Below are positions 56,151 to 64,000 of a stretch of 64,000 nt of DNA, piece by piece. The notes under the pieces were generated by a model. The model searched no databases and was not told the DNA's origin. It saw nothing but the letters and a program-made list of their open reading frames with translations. The DNA comes from Hyphomicrobiales bacterium. Its GTDB lineage: Bacteria; Pseudomonadota; Alphaproteobacteria; Rhizobiales; Rhizobiaceae. A program made the position numbers and the translations under genes. Location: assembly GCA_900471485.1 (NCBI GenBank), contig UCEU01000001.1:62001-126000 (forward strand). Direction: 5' to 3'. Within the stretch, counting starts at the first letter, position 1; every line of letters begins with the position of its first letter.

Positions 56151-56159
56151 TCAGGCGGT
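56145..56159 (-). terminator. Hairpin with the cysA stop codon as its loop
   Basis: On the minus strand ACCGCC and GGCGGT pair around TGA, the cysA stop, followed by UUC. It is compact and GC-rich; with the short U-run it could be a weak terminator or 3'-end stabiliser. Confidence 0.45.
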
Positions 56160-57194
56160 GCGGAACAGCTTCCAGCGGCTCGGCCGGAAGGCGATGCGGC
56201 TGCGATCAAGGCTGTCGGCCTGCGACGGCGGCAGTTCCAGCTCGATCACCGGGTGGCCCTTGCCGATGTCGACCTCGATGTGGCGGGTGCCGGCGACGCG
56301 GCGGCTGGTCGTCATCAGGCCGGCAATGCAGCCCCCGCAGCCGTCGCGCAGCTCGATATCATGCGGGCGGAAATAGAGCTGGGCCTCGCCATCCGGCTCG
56401 CCTTCGGCCTTGAGGCCGAGCGGGCGGTCCTCGAACCAGATCTCGCCATCGGTAATCCTGACATTGAGACAGTTCGACTGGCCGACGAATCCGAAGACGA
56501 AGGGGGAGTTCGGGCGGTCGTAGACTTCGTCCGGCGTCCCCACCTGCTCGATCGCGCCCTGGCTCATGACCACCACACGGTCGGCAAGCTCCATCGCCTC
56601 GTCCTGGTCGTGGGTGACGAAGACCGTGGTGTGGCCGGTGCGGTCGTGGATCTCGCGCAGCCATTTGCGCAGGTCCTTGCGCACCTGCGCGTCGAGCGCG
56701 CCGAAGGGCTCGTCGAGCAACAGCACGTTCGGCTCCACCGCCATGGCGCGGGCGAGCGCCACGCGCTGGCGCTGGCCGCCGGAGAGCTGCGCCGGATAGC
56801 GCTTTTCGAGGCCCGGCAGTTGCACGAGTTCCAGCAGTTCCAGCGCCCGGCGCTTGATCTCGTCCTTCGGCGGGCGGCGCGAGGCGTGCCGGACCTTGAG
56901 GCCGAAGGCGACGTTGTCGAGAACGGTCATGTGCCGGAACAGCGCGTAGTGCTGGAACACGAAGCCGATGTTGCGCTCCTGCACGGTCTTGCTGGAGGCA
57001 TCCTCTTCACCGAAATAGATGCGGCCCTCGGTCGGGCTTTCGAGGCCGGCGATCAGCCGCAGGAGGGTGGTCTTGCCGGAGCCCGACGGCCCGAGCAGGG
57101 CGATCAGCTCGCCGGAGTGGATATCGAGGGAAACATCGTGCAGCGCCGGAAAGCGATCGAATTCCTTGCGCAGGTTTTGGACGCGAACTTCCAT
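56151..57194 (-). CDS. cysA: Sulfate/thiosulfate ABC transporter ATP-binding protein
   Basis: A 347-residue ATPase: Walker [10 protein letters not shown] (35-43), [15 protein letters not shown], Walker [13 protein letters not shown], and [13 protein letters not shown], with a C-terminal TOBE-like domain. It follows cysW by nine bases, completing sbp-cysT-cysW-cysA, the usual sulfate/thiosulfate importer order. Its C-terminal end, including FRTA, overlaps the hairpin at 56145-56159. Confidence 0.94.
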   Translation of the reverse strand: MEVRVQNLRKEFDRFPALHDVSLDIHSGELIALLGPSGSGKTTLLRLIAGLESPTEGRIYFGEEDASSKTVQERNIGFVFQHYALFRHMTVLDNVAFGLKVRHASRRPPKDEIKRRALELLELVQLPGLEKRYPAQLSGGQRQRVALARAMAVEPNVLLLDEPFGALDAQVRKDLRKWLREIHDRTGHTTVFVTHDQDEAMELADRVVVMSQGAIEQVGTPDEVYDRPNSPFVFGFVGQSNCLNVRITDGEIWFEDRPLGLKAEGEPDGEAQLYFRPHDIELRDGCGGCIAGLMTTSRRVAGTRHIEVDIGKGHPVIELELPPSQADSLDRSRIAFRPSRWKLFRTA

Positions 57195-57203
57195 TCTAAT
57201 TCC

Positions 57204-58076
57204 TCAGTGTCGCCGGCTGGCGGCAATTTCTTCGCTGTATCGCATTTCGAGCAGCGTCTTCAAAACAAGGGTGACGAGAGCAAGCAGGGCAAGCAGGGTG
57301 GCGACAGCGAAGGCACCGGTGAAGTTATACTCGTTGTAGAGAATTTCCACCTGCAGCGGCATGGTGTTGGTCTCGCCGCGAATATGCCCCGAGACCACCG
57401 AGACGGCGCCGAACTCGCCCATGGCGCGGGCGTTGCATAGCAGCACGCCGTAGAGCAGGCCCCATTTGATATTGGGCAGGGTGACATGCCAGAAGGTCTG
57501 CCAGCCGCTCGCCCCGAGCGAGATCGCCGCCTCCTCGTCACCGGTGCCCTGTTCCTGCATCAGCGGGATCAGTTCGCGGGCGACGAAGGGAAAGGTGACG
57601 AACATCGTTGCCAGGATCAGGCCTGGAACGGCGAACAGGATCTTGATGTCGTTGGCGCTCAGCCACTCTCCAAGATGCGTCTGCGCCCCGAAGAGCAGCA
57701 CGAAGACCAGGCCGGAAATGACCGGCGACACCGAAAACGGCAGGTCGATCAGCGTCGTCAGGAACGCCTTGCCCTTGAATTCGAACTTGGCGATCGCCCA
57801 GGCGGCCGCTACGCCGAAGATCAGGTTCAGCGGCACGCTGACGCAGGCGACGATCAGCGTCAACCGGATGGCCGAGAAGGTCTCGGCATCCTGCAGCGCC
57901 TCGAAGAAGGCGCCGGGTCCCTTGCGGAACGCCTCGACGAAGACGGCGGCCAGCGGCAGAAGCAGGATCAGCAGGAGGAAGACCAGCGACGCCAGGATGA
58001 GCGTCCAGCGCGCGATCCTGTTTTCGGTCACGACGGACCGGACTTTCGTCGGTTGCGCGGTTGCGTCAAGCGCCAT
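57204..58076 (-). CDS. cysW: Sulfate/thiosulfate ABC transporter permease
   Basis: A 290-residue inner-membrane permease with six hydrophobic segments and the EAA loop [21 protein letters not shown]. The [22 protein letters not shown] block is typical of CysW. Overlaps the cysT gene by 11 bases. With CysT it forms the sulfate channel. Confidence 0.93.
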   Translation of the reverse strand: MALDATAQPTKVRSVVTENRIARWTLILASLVFLLLILLLPLAAVFVEAFRKGPGAFFEALQDAETFSAIRLTLIVACVSVPLNLIFGVAAAWAIAKFEFKGKAFLTTLIDLPFSVSPVISGLVFVLLFGAQTHLGEWLSANDIKILFAVPGLILATMFVTFPFVARELIPLMQEQGTGDEEAAISLGASGWQTFWHVTLPNIKWGLLYGVLLCNARAMGEFGAVSVVSGHIRGETNTMPLQVEILYNEYNFTGAFAVATLLALLALVTLVLKTLLEMRYSEEIAASRRH

Positions 58077-58923
58077 AGCCGTACCTCCGCCTGCTCCAGC
58101 TTTGAATGAGATTGATGACGAGCAGCATGACGAAGGAGATGATCAGCATCACCGCCGCGATCCCGGTCGCCGCCGCGTAATTGTATTCCTCGAGCTTGAT
58201 CACGATCAGCAGCGGCGCGATCTCCGACTTGAAAGGCAAATTGCCGGCAATGAAGATCACCGAACCGTACTCGCCGACGCCGCGGGCAAAGGCGAGCGCG
58301 AAGCCGGTAAGTGCCGCCGGCGCCAGGCCGGGAAGCAGCACGCGAAAGATCGTCTGCAGGCGGTTGGCGCCGAGCGTGGCTGCGGCTTCCTCCACCTCCT
58401 TGTCGATCTCCTCCATCACGGGCTGCACCGTGCGCACCACGAAGGGCAGGCCGACGAAGATCAGCGCAATGACGATGCCCAGAGGCGTGAAGGCGATCTT
58501 GATGCCGAGCGGCGTCAGGAACTGGCCGATCCAGCCGTTCGGCGCATAGAGCGTCGCAAGGGCGATGCCGGCGACCGCGGTCGGCAGCGCGAAGGGCAGG
58601 TCCACCATCGCATCGATGACGCGCTTTCCGGGAAAGCGGTAGCGCACGAGAACCCAGGCAAGCACCACGCCGGAAACGGCATTGACGCAGGCGGCCGCAA
58701 AGGCGGCGCCGAAACTGATGCGCAACGCGTTCAGCGTGCGCGCATCAAGCGCGATGGCCAGGAATTTTTCCCAGCCGAGTTCGCTCGACCGCCAGGCAAG
58801 GCCCGACAGCGGGATGAGGATGAGGAGGGTCAGCCAGATCAAGGTAAAGCCGAGCGCCATTCCAAATCCTGGAATGACGCTCGGCCGCTTGAACCGCCAC
58901 CGCGTGGGGCTATGTGCTCTCAT
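58066..58923 (-). CDS. cysT: Sulfate/thiosulfate ABC transporter permease
   Basis: A 285-residue inner-membrane permease with six hydrophobic helices, the EAA loop [20 protein letters not shown] and the CysT signature [21 protein letters not shown] in overall pattern. It is eight bases from sbp and overlaps cysW. Partner of CysW. Confidence 0.93.
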   Translation of the reverse strand: MRAHSPTRWRFKRPSVIPGFGMALGFTLIWLTLLILIPLSGLAWRSSELGWEKFLAIALDARTLNALRISFGAAFAAACVNAVSGVVLAWVLVRYRFPGKRVIDAMVDLPFALPTAVAGIALATLYAPNGWIGQFLTPLGIKIAFTPLGIVIALIFVGLPFVVRTVQPVMEEIDKEVEEAAATLGANRLQTIFRVLLPGLAPAALTGFALAFARGVGEYGSVIFIAGNLPFKSEIAPLLIVIKLEEYNYAAATGIAAVMLIISFVMLLVINLIQSWSRRRYGYGA

Positions 58924-58931
58924 GAGATGTA

Positions 58932-59957
58932 TTATTGTGCCGGCTTGTAGATTTGGTCAAACACGCCGCCGTCGCCGAAGAATTTCGGCTGTGCTTCCTT
59001 CCAGCCGCCGAAGTCGTCGATGGTGGCGAGCTTCACGTCCTGGAAGCGGGCGATGTCGGCCTTGTCGGCTGCCTCGGGCTTGATCGGGCGATAGAAGTGC
59101 TTGGCGGCGATCTTCTGGCCTTCGTCGGAATAGAGATAGTTGAGATAGGCTTCGGCGACCTTGCGGGTGCCCTTCTTGTCGACATTGCCGTCAACCACTG
59201 CGACCGGCGGATCAGCGCGGATCGAAAAGGCCGGCGTCACGATCTCGAACTGGTCGGGGCCGAGTTCCTCGAGCGAGAGATAGGCTTCGTTTTCCCAGGC
59301 GAGCAGAACGTCGCCGAGGCCGCGCTGGACGAAGGTGGTGGTCGCGCCGCGCGCGCCAGTATCGAGCACCGGAACATGCTGGAGGAGCTTGGTCACGTAA
59401 TCCTGCGCCTTGGCGTCGTCGCCGCCGTTCGCCTGCTTGGCCCATGCCCAGGCGGCGAGGAAGTTCCAGCGTGCGCCGCCCGAGGTCTTCGGGTTCGGGG
59501 TGATGACCTGGACGTCGTCCTTGACGAGATCGGCCCAGTCCTTGATGCCCTTCGGGTTGCCCTTGCGGACGAGGAAGACGATCGTGGAGGTGTAGGGAAC
59601 GGAGTTGTTCGGGAACTTGGTCTTCCAGTTTTCCGGGATCTTGCCGGTCTTCTGGGCGATGGCGTCGATGTCGCCTTCCAGCGCCAGCGTCACCACGTCG
59701 GCGTCGAGACCGTCGATGACGGAACGCGCCTGCGCGCCGGAGCCGCCATGCGATGCCTTGATGGTAACGGCCTCGTTGCCGTCCTTCTTCCACTTGGCCG
59801 CAAAGGCGGCATTGAAGTCCTTGTACAGTTCTCTGGTCGGATCATAGGAAACGTTCAGAAGTGTCTGATCCGCGAATGCGGGAGCCACGGCGCCGATCGC
59901 GACGCTGCCGGCGAAGACTGCGGCCGCGAGAAGCCGTGTGATCCGTATTGACTGCAT
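58932..59957 (-). CDS. sbp: Periplasmic sulfate-binding protein
   Basis: A 341-residue binding protein with signal peptide ([20 protein letters not shown]..., cleavage near AFA about 30). The mature start [17 protein letters not shown] and [16 protein letters not shown] are sulfate-binding-protein signatures. ATG 59957 is chosen from the AAGGAGG site; an upstream in-frame ATG (59993) lacks one. First gene of the sulfate operon; an ACC/GGT inverted repeat near 59979 could be a sulfur-responsive operator. Confidence 0.94.
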   Translation of the reverse strand: MQSIRITRLLAAAVFAGSVAIGAVAPAFADQTLLNVSYDPTRELYKDFNAAFAAKWKKDGNEAVTIKASHGGSGAQARSVIDGLDADVVTLALEGDIDAIAQKTGKIPENWKTKFPNNSVPYTSTIVFLVRKGNPKGIKDWADLVKDDVQVITPNPKTSGGARWNFLAAWAWAKQANGGDDAKAQDYVTKLLQHVPVLDTGARGATTTFVQRGLGDVLLAWENEAYLSLEELGPDQFEIVTPAFSIRADPPVAVVDGNVDKKGTRKVAEAYLNYLYSDEGQKIAAKHFYRPIKPEAADKADIARFQDVKLATIDDFGGWKEAQPKFFGDGGVFDQIYKPAQ

Positions 59958-60134
59958 GGGAACCTCCTTGGTGTGTGAGTTAAACTCTACCAACTCGGTC
60001 GTATAATGAAACGAAGATTGTTTCGGTTCCAGCCGCTTGCCCGAAATGCCATGCCATTTGAGCGGCTGTTTTGAAATGGACTTGCTCGGTTTCGCGAGCC
60101 GGGCAACGGGGATGCCCGGGCATTTCCCACCCTT

Positions 60135-60599
60135 TCACGATCCGGCAGGGCGGGAATCGGCGAGGAAGTCGGAATAGAATTCCTCAGCGCTTTTCGCCGC
60201 GCGCATGGCGGCGACGATCTGCGGAGACTGCAGCTTGCGGGCAATCGCGGCCAGCACGTTCAGATATTCTCCGCGGTTGCTTTCGCCGAACAGAAGCGCG
60301 AAGGCGATATCCGCCGGCACGTCGTCCACGGCTTCGAAATCGAGCGGGCGGGCGAAGCGCACTAGAAGCCCGCGCGGATGCGTCATGCCTTCGATGACAG
60401 CATGCGGCACGGCGATGCCGTTGCCGATGCCGGTCGAGCCCAGGCTCTCGCGGCTTTCCAGCGCCGTGATGATCTTCCGTTCGTCGATCTCGAACGCCTT
60501 GGCGGCCTTTTCGGCGATTGCCTGCAGGCCGCGCCATTTGGTGGTGGCGGCGACGCCTATGAACGTGTGCTCGGGCTGGATGATGCTGGAAAGATCCAT
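60135..60599 (-). CDS. ptsN: PTS EIIA-type protein (PtsN family)
   Basis: A 154-residue EIIA(Ntr)/fructose-type domain. The phosphorylatable histidine H66 lies in GNGIAVPHAVIE, and GLLVRFARPLDFEAVDDVPADI follows in pattern. PtsN proteins are regulatory phosphocarriers of the nitrogen PTS linking carbon, nitrogen and potassium status. It is separate from rpoN or hpf genes here, so it may be a second paralogue. Divergent from the ABC exporter; 177 bases lie between it and sbp. Confidence 0.85.
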   Translation of the reverse strand: MDLSSIIQPEHTFIGVAATTKWRGLQAIAEKAAKAFEIDERKIITALESRESLGSTGIGNGIAVPHAVIEGMTHPRGLLVRFARPLDFEAVDDVPADIAFALLFGESNRGEYLNVLAAIARKLQSPQIVAAMRAAKSAEEFYSDFLADSRPAGS

Positions 60600-60823
60600 G
60601 AGGTGCTCGTGCGTTCCTGAAAGTCCGTGCCGCGACAGGGCGATAAGCCGCTTATTACGGCCACTTGGATAAATGTTCGAGGTGACAGAAGGTCGCCGCG
60701 TATAAGAAGACCATAAGTATCCGTTGGTTCACGCGGTTGCGTTCAACAAATTGTGGGGTACCAATGAAGTACAATCTAACGGTTGGCATCGCACGCGAAA
60801 TATGAGAGTGGAGGTCACGTTTC

Positions 60824-62590
60824 GTGCGCCCGGCCCATTCCGGCCGCCCTCATTCGCTTAAACGATTATCCAAGGTCGCAATGCTGAGCCGCTTCTTCTC
60901 CTATTACCGTCCCTATCGCGGCCTGTTCCTGCTCGATTTCGGCTGCGCCATTCTCTCCGGCCTGCTCGAACTCGGCTTTCCGATGGCAGTGAAGCTCTTC
61001 GTCGACAGGCTGCTGCTCAGCCACGACTGGCTGCTGATCCTGCTTGCCACGGCCGCGCTGCTGGTGGTCTATGCGATCAATACCGGCCTGATGGCCGTCG
61101 TCACCTATTGGGGCCACATGCTCGGCATCAATATCGAGACCGACATGCGCCGCGCCGCCTTCGATCACCTGCAGAAGCTCTCCTTCAGCTATTTCGACAA
61201 CCAGAAGACCGGCCATCTCGTCGGCCGCCTGACCAAGGACCTGGAAGAGATCGGCGAAGTCGCCCATCACGGGCCGGAAGACCTGTTCATCGCGCTGATG
61301 ACCTTTATCGGCGCGCTGATCCTGATGCTGTCGGTCAACTGGCAGTTGGGCCTTATCACCGCCGCCGTCGTGCCGCTGACGGCCTGGGTCACCAGCCGCT
61401 ACGGCGGCCGGATGACGATCAACTCGCGCGCGCTCTTCGGCCGCGTCGGCAATTTCAATGCCCGCATCGAGGAAAGCGTCGGCGGCGTGCGCGTCGTCCA
61501 GGCCTTTGCCAACGAGGATCACGAGCGCTCGCTGTTCGAGACCGACAACCAGAACTACCGTCGCACCAAGCTGGAGGCCTACCGCATCATGGCGGCCAGC
61601 ACCTCGCTCAGCTACATGGCGATGCGCCTGACGCAGATGGTCGTCATGATCGCCGGCAGCTATTTCGTGCTCGCCGGCCAGTTGACCGCCGGCGGCTTCA
61701 TCGGCTTCCTGCTTCTGGTCGCGGTGTTCTTCCGCCCGGTCGAGAAGATCAATTCCGTCATCGAATCCTACCCCAAGGGCATCGCCGGCTTCCGCCGCTT
61801 CACCGAGCTCTTGGATACCGAACCCGATATCGCGGATGCCCCCGGCGCCCGGACGATCGAGCATCTCGAAGGCGAGATCGTCTACCGCAACGTTTCCTTC
61901 GGTTACAGTGACGCCCGGCCGGTGCTCAAGGATGTCAACCTGACGATCCGCGCAGGCGAAACCATCGCCTTCGTTGGTCCGTCCGGTGCCGGCAAGACCA
62001 CCATCTGCTCGCTGCTGCCGCGTTTCTACGATGTCACCGGCGGTGCCATCCTTGTCGATGGCATCGATGTGCGCGACATGACGCTTGCCTCGCTGCGCCG
62101 GCAGATCGGCATCGTGCAGCAGGATGTCTTCCTCTTCGCCGGCACGATCCGCGAGAACATCGCCTATGGACGCCTCGGCGCCAGCGAAGCCGATATCAAG
62201 GATGCCGCGCGCCGGGCCAAGCTGGAAGAGATGATCGCGGGAATGCCGCAGGGGCTCGACACCGTCATCGGCGAGCGCGGTGTCAAGCTGTCCGGCGGCC
62301 AGAAACAGCGCCTGGCCATCGCCCGCATGTTCCTGAAGAACCCGCCGATCCTGATCCTCGACGAGGCCACTTCGGCGCTCGACACGGAGACCGAACGCGC
62401 AATCCAGCAATCGCTGGCCGAGCTCGCCAAGGGCCGCACGACGATGATCATCGCCCACCGTCTCGCCACCATCCGCGCCGCCGACCGCATCGTCGTCATC
62501 GACGGCAGCGGCATTCTCGAGCAGGGGACGCACCAGGATCTGGTGGCGCGCGACGGCGCCTATAATCGGCTGCACAAGGCACAGAGCTGA
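60824..62590 (+). CDS. ABC exporter, MsbA/LmrA-like half transporter
   Basis: A 588-residue fusion of a six-helix transmembrane domain (about 20-320) and an ATPase domain: Walker A GPSGAGKTT, signature LSGGQKQRLAIARM, Walker B ILILDEATSALD, and the switch His in IIAHRLAT. It should homodimerise and export lipids or drugs. The GTG at 60824 has GGAGG nine bases upstream; ATG 60881 (MLSRFFSYY) is a close alternative that better fits typical family N-termini. No partner gene or regulator is adjacent. Confidence 0.9.
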   Translation: MRPAHSGRPHSLKRLSKVAMLSRFFSYYRPYRGLFLLDFGCAILSGLLELGFPMAVKLFVDRLLLSHDWLLILLATAALLVVYAINTGLMAVVTYWGHMLGINIETDMRRAAFDHLQKLSFSYFDNQKTGHLVGRLTKDLEEIGEVAHHGPEDLFIALMTFIGALILMLSVNWQLGLITAAVVPLTAWVTSRYGGRMTINSRALFGRVGNFNARIEESVGGVRVVQAFANEDHERSLFETDNQNYRRTKLEAYRIMAASTSLSYMAMRLTQMVVMIAGSYFVLAGQLTAGGFIGFLLLVAVFFRPVEKINSVIESYPKGIAGFRRFTELLDTEPDIADAPGARTIEHLEGEIVYRNVSFGYSDARPVLKDVNLTIRAGETIAFVGPSGAGKTTICSLLPRFYDVTGGAILVDGIDVRDMTLASLRRQIGIVQQDVFLFAGTIRENIAYGRLGASEADIKDAARRAKLEEMIAGMPQGLDTVIGERGVKLSGGQKQRLAIARMFLKNPPILILDEATSALDTETERAIQQSLAELAKGRTTMIIAHRLATIRAADRIVVIDGSGILEQGTHQDLVARDGAYNRLHKAQS

Positions 62591-62751
62591 GGCTGGAGGC
62601 AGGCGCTCGCCGCGCATGGTGCTTGGGCATTTTATCAATTCGTGAGCAGAAGCCTGCTTTGCGGAATTGAATTCGGGTCGCTTCGCGCCCTATAATCCAT
62701 CCCATGGTCCGGCCCGATTCAGCGGTCGGACACCAGGGAAGGAAACAGACA

Positions 62752-63795
62752 ATGACCAAAGTCCGCGCACTGGTGCTCGAGCGCCAGCATGAGCTTGCGC
62801 TTCGCGATATCGATCTTCCGATGGATACCGGTCCGGGGCAGGTGAAGATCAAGATCCACACGGTCGGCGTCTGCGGTTCGGATGTGCACTATTACACGCA
62901 CGGCAAGATCGGCCCCTTCGTCGTGAACGAGCCGATGGTGCTCGGCCACGAGGCCGCGGGAACCGTTGTCGAGCTCGGCGAAGGCGTCACGCATCTGAAG
63001 GTCGGCGACCGTGTCTGCATGGAGCCCGGCATCCCTGATCCCAATTCCAAGGCAAGCCGTCTCGGCATGTACAATGTCGACCCCGCCGTCACTTTCTGGG
63101 CGACTCCGCCCGTTCACGGCGTGCTGACATCAGAGGTGGTTCACCCCGCCAACTACACCTTCAAGCTTCCCGACAATGTGAGCTTCGCCGAAGGCGCCAT
63201 GGTCGAGCCTTTCGCGGTCGGCATGCAGGCCGCGTCGAAGGCGAAGATCGCGCCCGGCGATACCGCCGTCGTCCTCGGCGCCGGCCCGATCGGCACCATG
63301 GTGGCGATCGCCGCCCTTGCCGGCGGCTGCGCCCGCGCCATCGTTGCCGATCTCGCCCAGCCCAAGCTCGATATCGCCGCCCAGTACCAGGGCGTCATCC
63401 CCGTCAACATCCGCGAGAAGAACCTCGCGGAGGAAGTCGCGCGGCTGACCGACGGCTGGGGTGCTGATGTCGTGTTCGAATGCTCGGGCTCGCCCAAGGC
63501 CTGGGAAACGATCATGGAATTGCCGCGTCCTGGTGGCGTCATCGTCGCCGTGGGCCTGCCGGTCAACCCCGTCGGTTTCGACGTGTCGACCGCCTCGACC
63601 AAGGAAATCCGCATCGAGACCGTGTTCCGCTACGCCCACCAGTACAAACGCTCGATCGCGCTCTTGGGCTCCGGTCGAGTCGACCTGAAACCGCTGATCT
63701 CGGAAACCTTCAAATTCGAGGATTCCATCAAGGCCTTCGATCGCGCCGTCGAGGCGCGCCCCGACGACGTCAAGCTGCAGATCGTTCTCGACTAG
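62752..63795 (+). CDS. Zinc-dependent polyol dehydrogenase (xylitol/sorbitol dehydrogenase-like)
   Basis: A 347-residue medium-chain dehydrogenase. Catalytic zinc ligands are C41 (VCGSDVHYY), H66 and E67 (GHEAAG); GAGPIGTM is the NAD loop. The four-cysteine structural zinc site is missing ([16 protein letters not shown] has only one Cys), as in sorbitol-type dehydrogenases. Closest in look to D-xylulose reductase/xylitol dehydrogenase. ATG 62752 follows AAGGA; the longer frame to 62704 is unlikely. It appears monocistronic. Confidence 0.87.
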   Translation: MTKVRALVLERQHELALRDIDLPMDTGPGQVKIKIHTVGVCGSDVHYYTHGKIGPFVVNEPMVLGHEAAGTVVELGEGVTHLKVGDRVCMEPGIPDPNSKASRLGMYNVDPAVTFWATPPVHGVLTSEVVHPANYTFKLPDNVSFAEGAMVEPFAVGMQAASKAKIAPGDTAVVLGAGPIGTMVAIAALAGGCARAIVADLAQPKLDIAAQYQGVIPVNIREKNLAEEVARLTDGWGADVVFECSGSPKAWETIMELPRPGGVIVAVGLPVNPVGFDVSTASTKEIRIETVFRYAHQYKRSIALLGSGRVDLKPLISETFKFEDSIKAFDRAVEARPDDVKLQIVLD

Positions 63796-64000
63796 CCGCT
63801 GCGGCGCGCATCCCCGCCCTTCGCGGGGATGCCTCGCGGTGCCGACGCCGAGATCGCCCCATCGCGGGGGGGGTAACAATCTTGCGCGACGAAAGATATC
63901 GCCGCGATTTCAGCGGTTTGAGAATCGCATCGTCCCCGCGCATCCCCGTGTCCACGGGCGCACCCATACTGATGGCGTCATTGGACAGGGAGCCGGGTCG
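63796..64000. other. Non-coding right edge
   Basis: No gene is supported in the last 205 bases. They hold the hairpin at 63808-63832 and an eight-G run near 63865. Short frames here have poor coding character. Confidence 0.55.
63808..63832. terminator. Perfect GC hairpin after the polyol dehydrogenase
   Basis: GCATCCCCGC (63808-63817) pairs perfectly with GCGGGGATGC (63823-63832) around a five-base loop, 13 bases after the stop codon. It lacks a U-run, so it is a probable transcript end or 3'-stabiliser and not a certain terminator. Confidence 0.5.

Noticed and set aside
59958..60134. CysB-type operator before sbp
   Set aside because: Only a weak ACC/GGT inverted repeat is visible, and CysB is not a general feature of rhizobia, so no site is annotated.
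60866..62638. 590-codon minus-strand frame opposite the ABC exporter
   Set aside because: Antisense of a clear exporter with all ATPase motifs; composition is typical of shadow frames.

Overview
The window looks like a high-GC alphaproteobacterial genome of the Rhizobium type. Supporting signs are codon bias, many sugar ABC transporters of the RbsABC, MalEFGK and LivJHMGF classes, a RIME-like palindromic mosaic at 50863-50977, and EcfG-like GGAAC/CGTT promoters before stress genes. Nearly all DNA is coding. I saw no rRNA, tRNA, CRISPR array, transposase or prophage.

Layout. (1) 0.4-13.8 kb: a D-apiose catabolic locus on the minus strand. It holds a RbsB-type transporter with a DUF2291 lipoprotein, D-apiose dehydrogenase, D-apionate lactonase, D-apionate oxidoisomerase, 3-oxo-isoapionate kinase, a RuBisCO-like decarboxylase and a DhaK/DhaL pair, with a divergent FadR/GntR regulator. 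A 15-bp motif occurs both in the divergent promoter and before apnO. (2) 13.8-21.4 kb: a class III nucleotidyl cyclase, an ECF sigma factor with a membrane-anchored VWA protein, and an autotransporter with three 138-residue repeats. (3) 21.6-36.7 kb: an FAD-linked 2-hydroxyacid oxidase and two divergent operons with an RpiR/HexR-like regulator. One is catabolic (cupin phosphoglucose isomerase, KDPG aldolase, a shikimate-dehydrogenase-like protein, hydroxyacid dehydrogenase, metallo-beta-lactamase-fold hydrolase). The other is a RbsABC transporter plus FGGY kinase, HAD phosphatase, two SDRs and a GldA-like dehydrogenase. I cannot match this set to a known pathway; it is the best candidate here for an undescribed catabolic system. 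(4) 36.7-47.1 kb: LysR plus amidohydrolase, divergent from a quinate/shikimate-to-protocatechuate operon (two shikimate dehydrogenase homologues, a QuiC-type fused dehydroshikimate dehydratase) with its own LivJHMGF-type transporter. (5) 47.6-53.9 kb: a FadR-type regulator, a cystathionine-gamma-lyase-like PLP enzyme and a MalEFGK-type transporter in one operon, an unusual pairing. (6) 53.9-56.1 kb: small stress-type genes, probably under the general stress sigma factor. (7) 56.1-60.6 kb: the sulfate importer sbp-cysTWA and a PtsN-like EIIA. (8) 60.8-63.8 kb: an MsbA-like ABC exporter and a xylitol/sorbitol-dehydrogenase-like enzyme.

Functionally the region is mostly an accessory nutrient-scavenging block. 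Several plant-derived carbon sources (apiose, quinate/shikimate, at least two unknown sugars or polyols) each have an importer, a regulator and a degradation pathway in one place. Functions come from motif and family recognition by eye; no database search was run.
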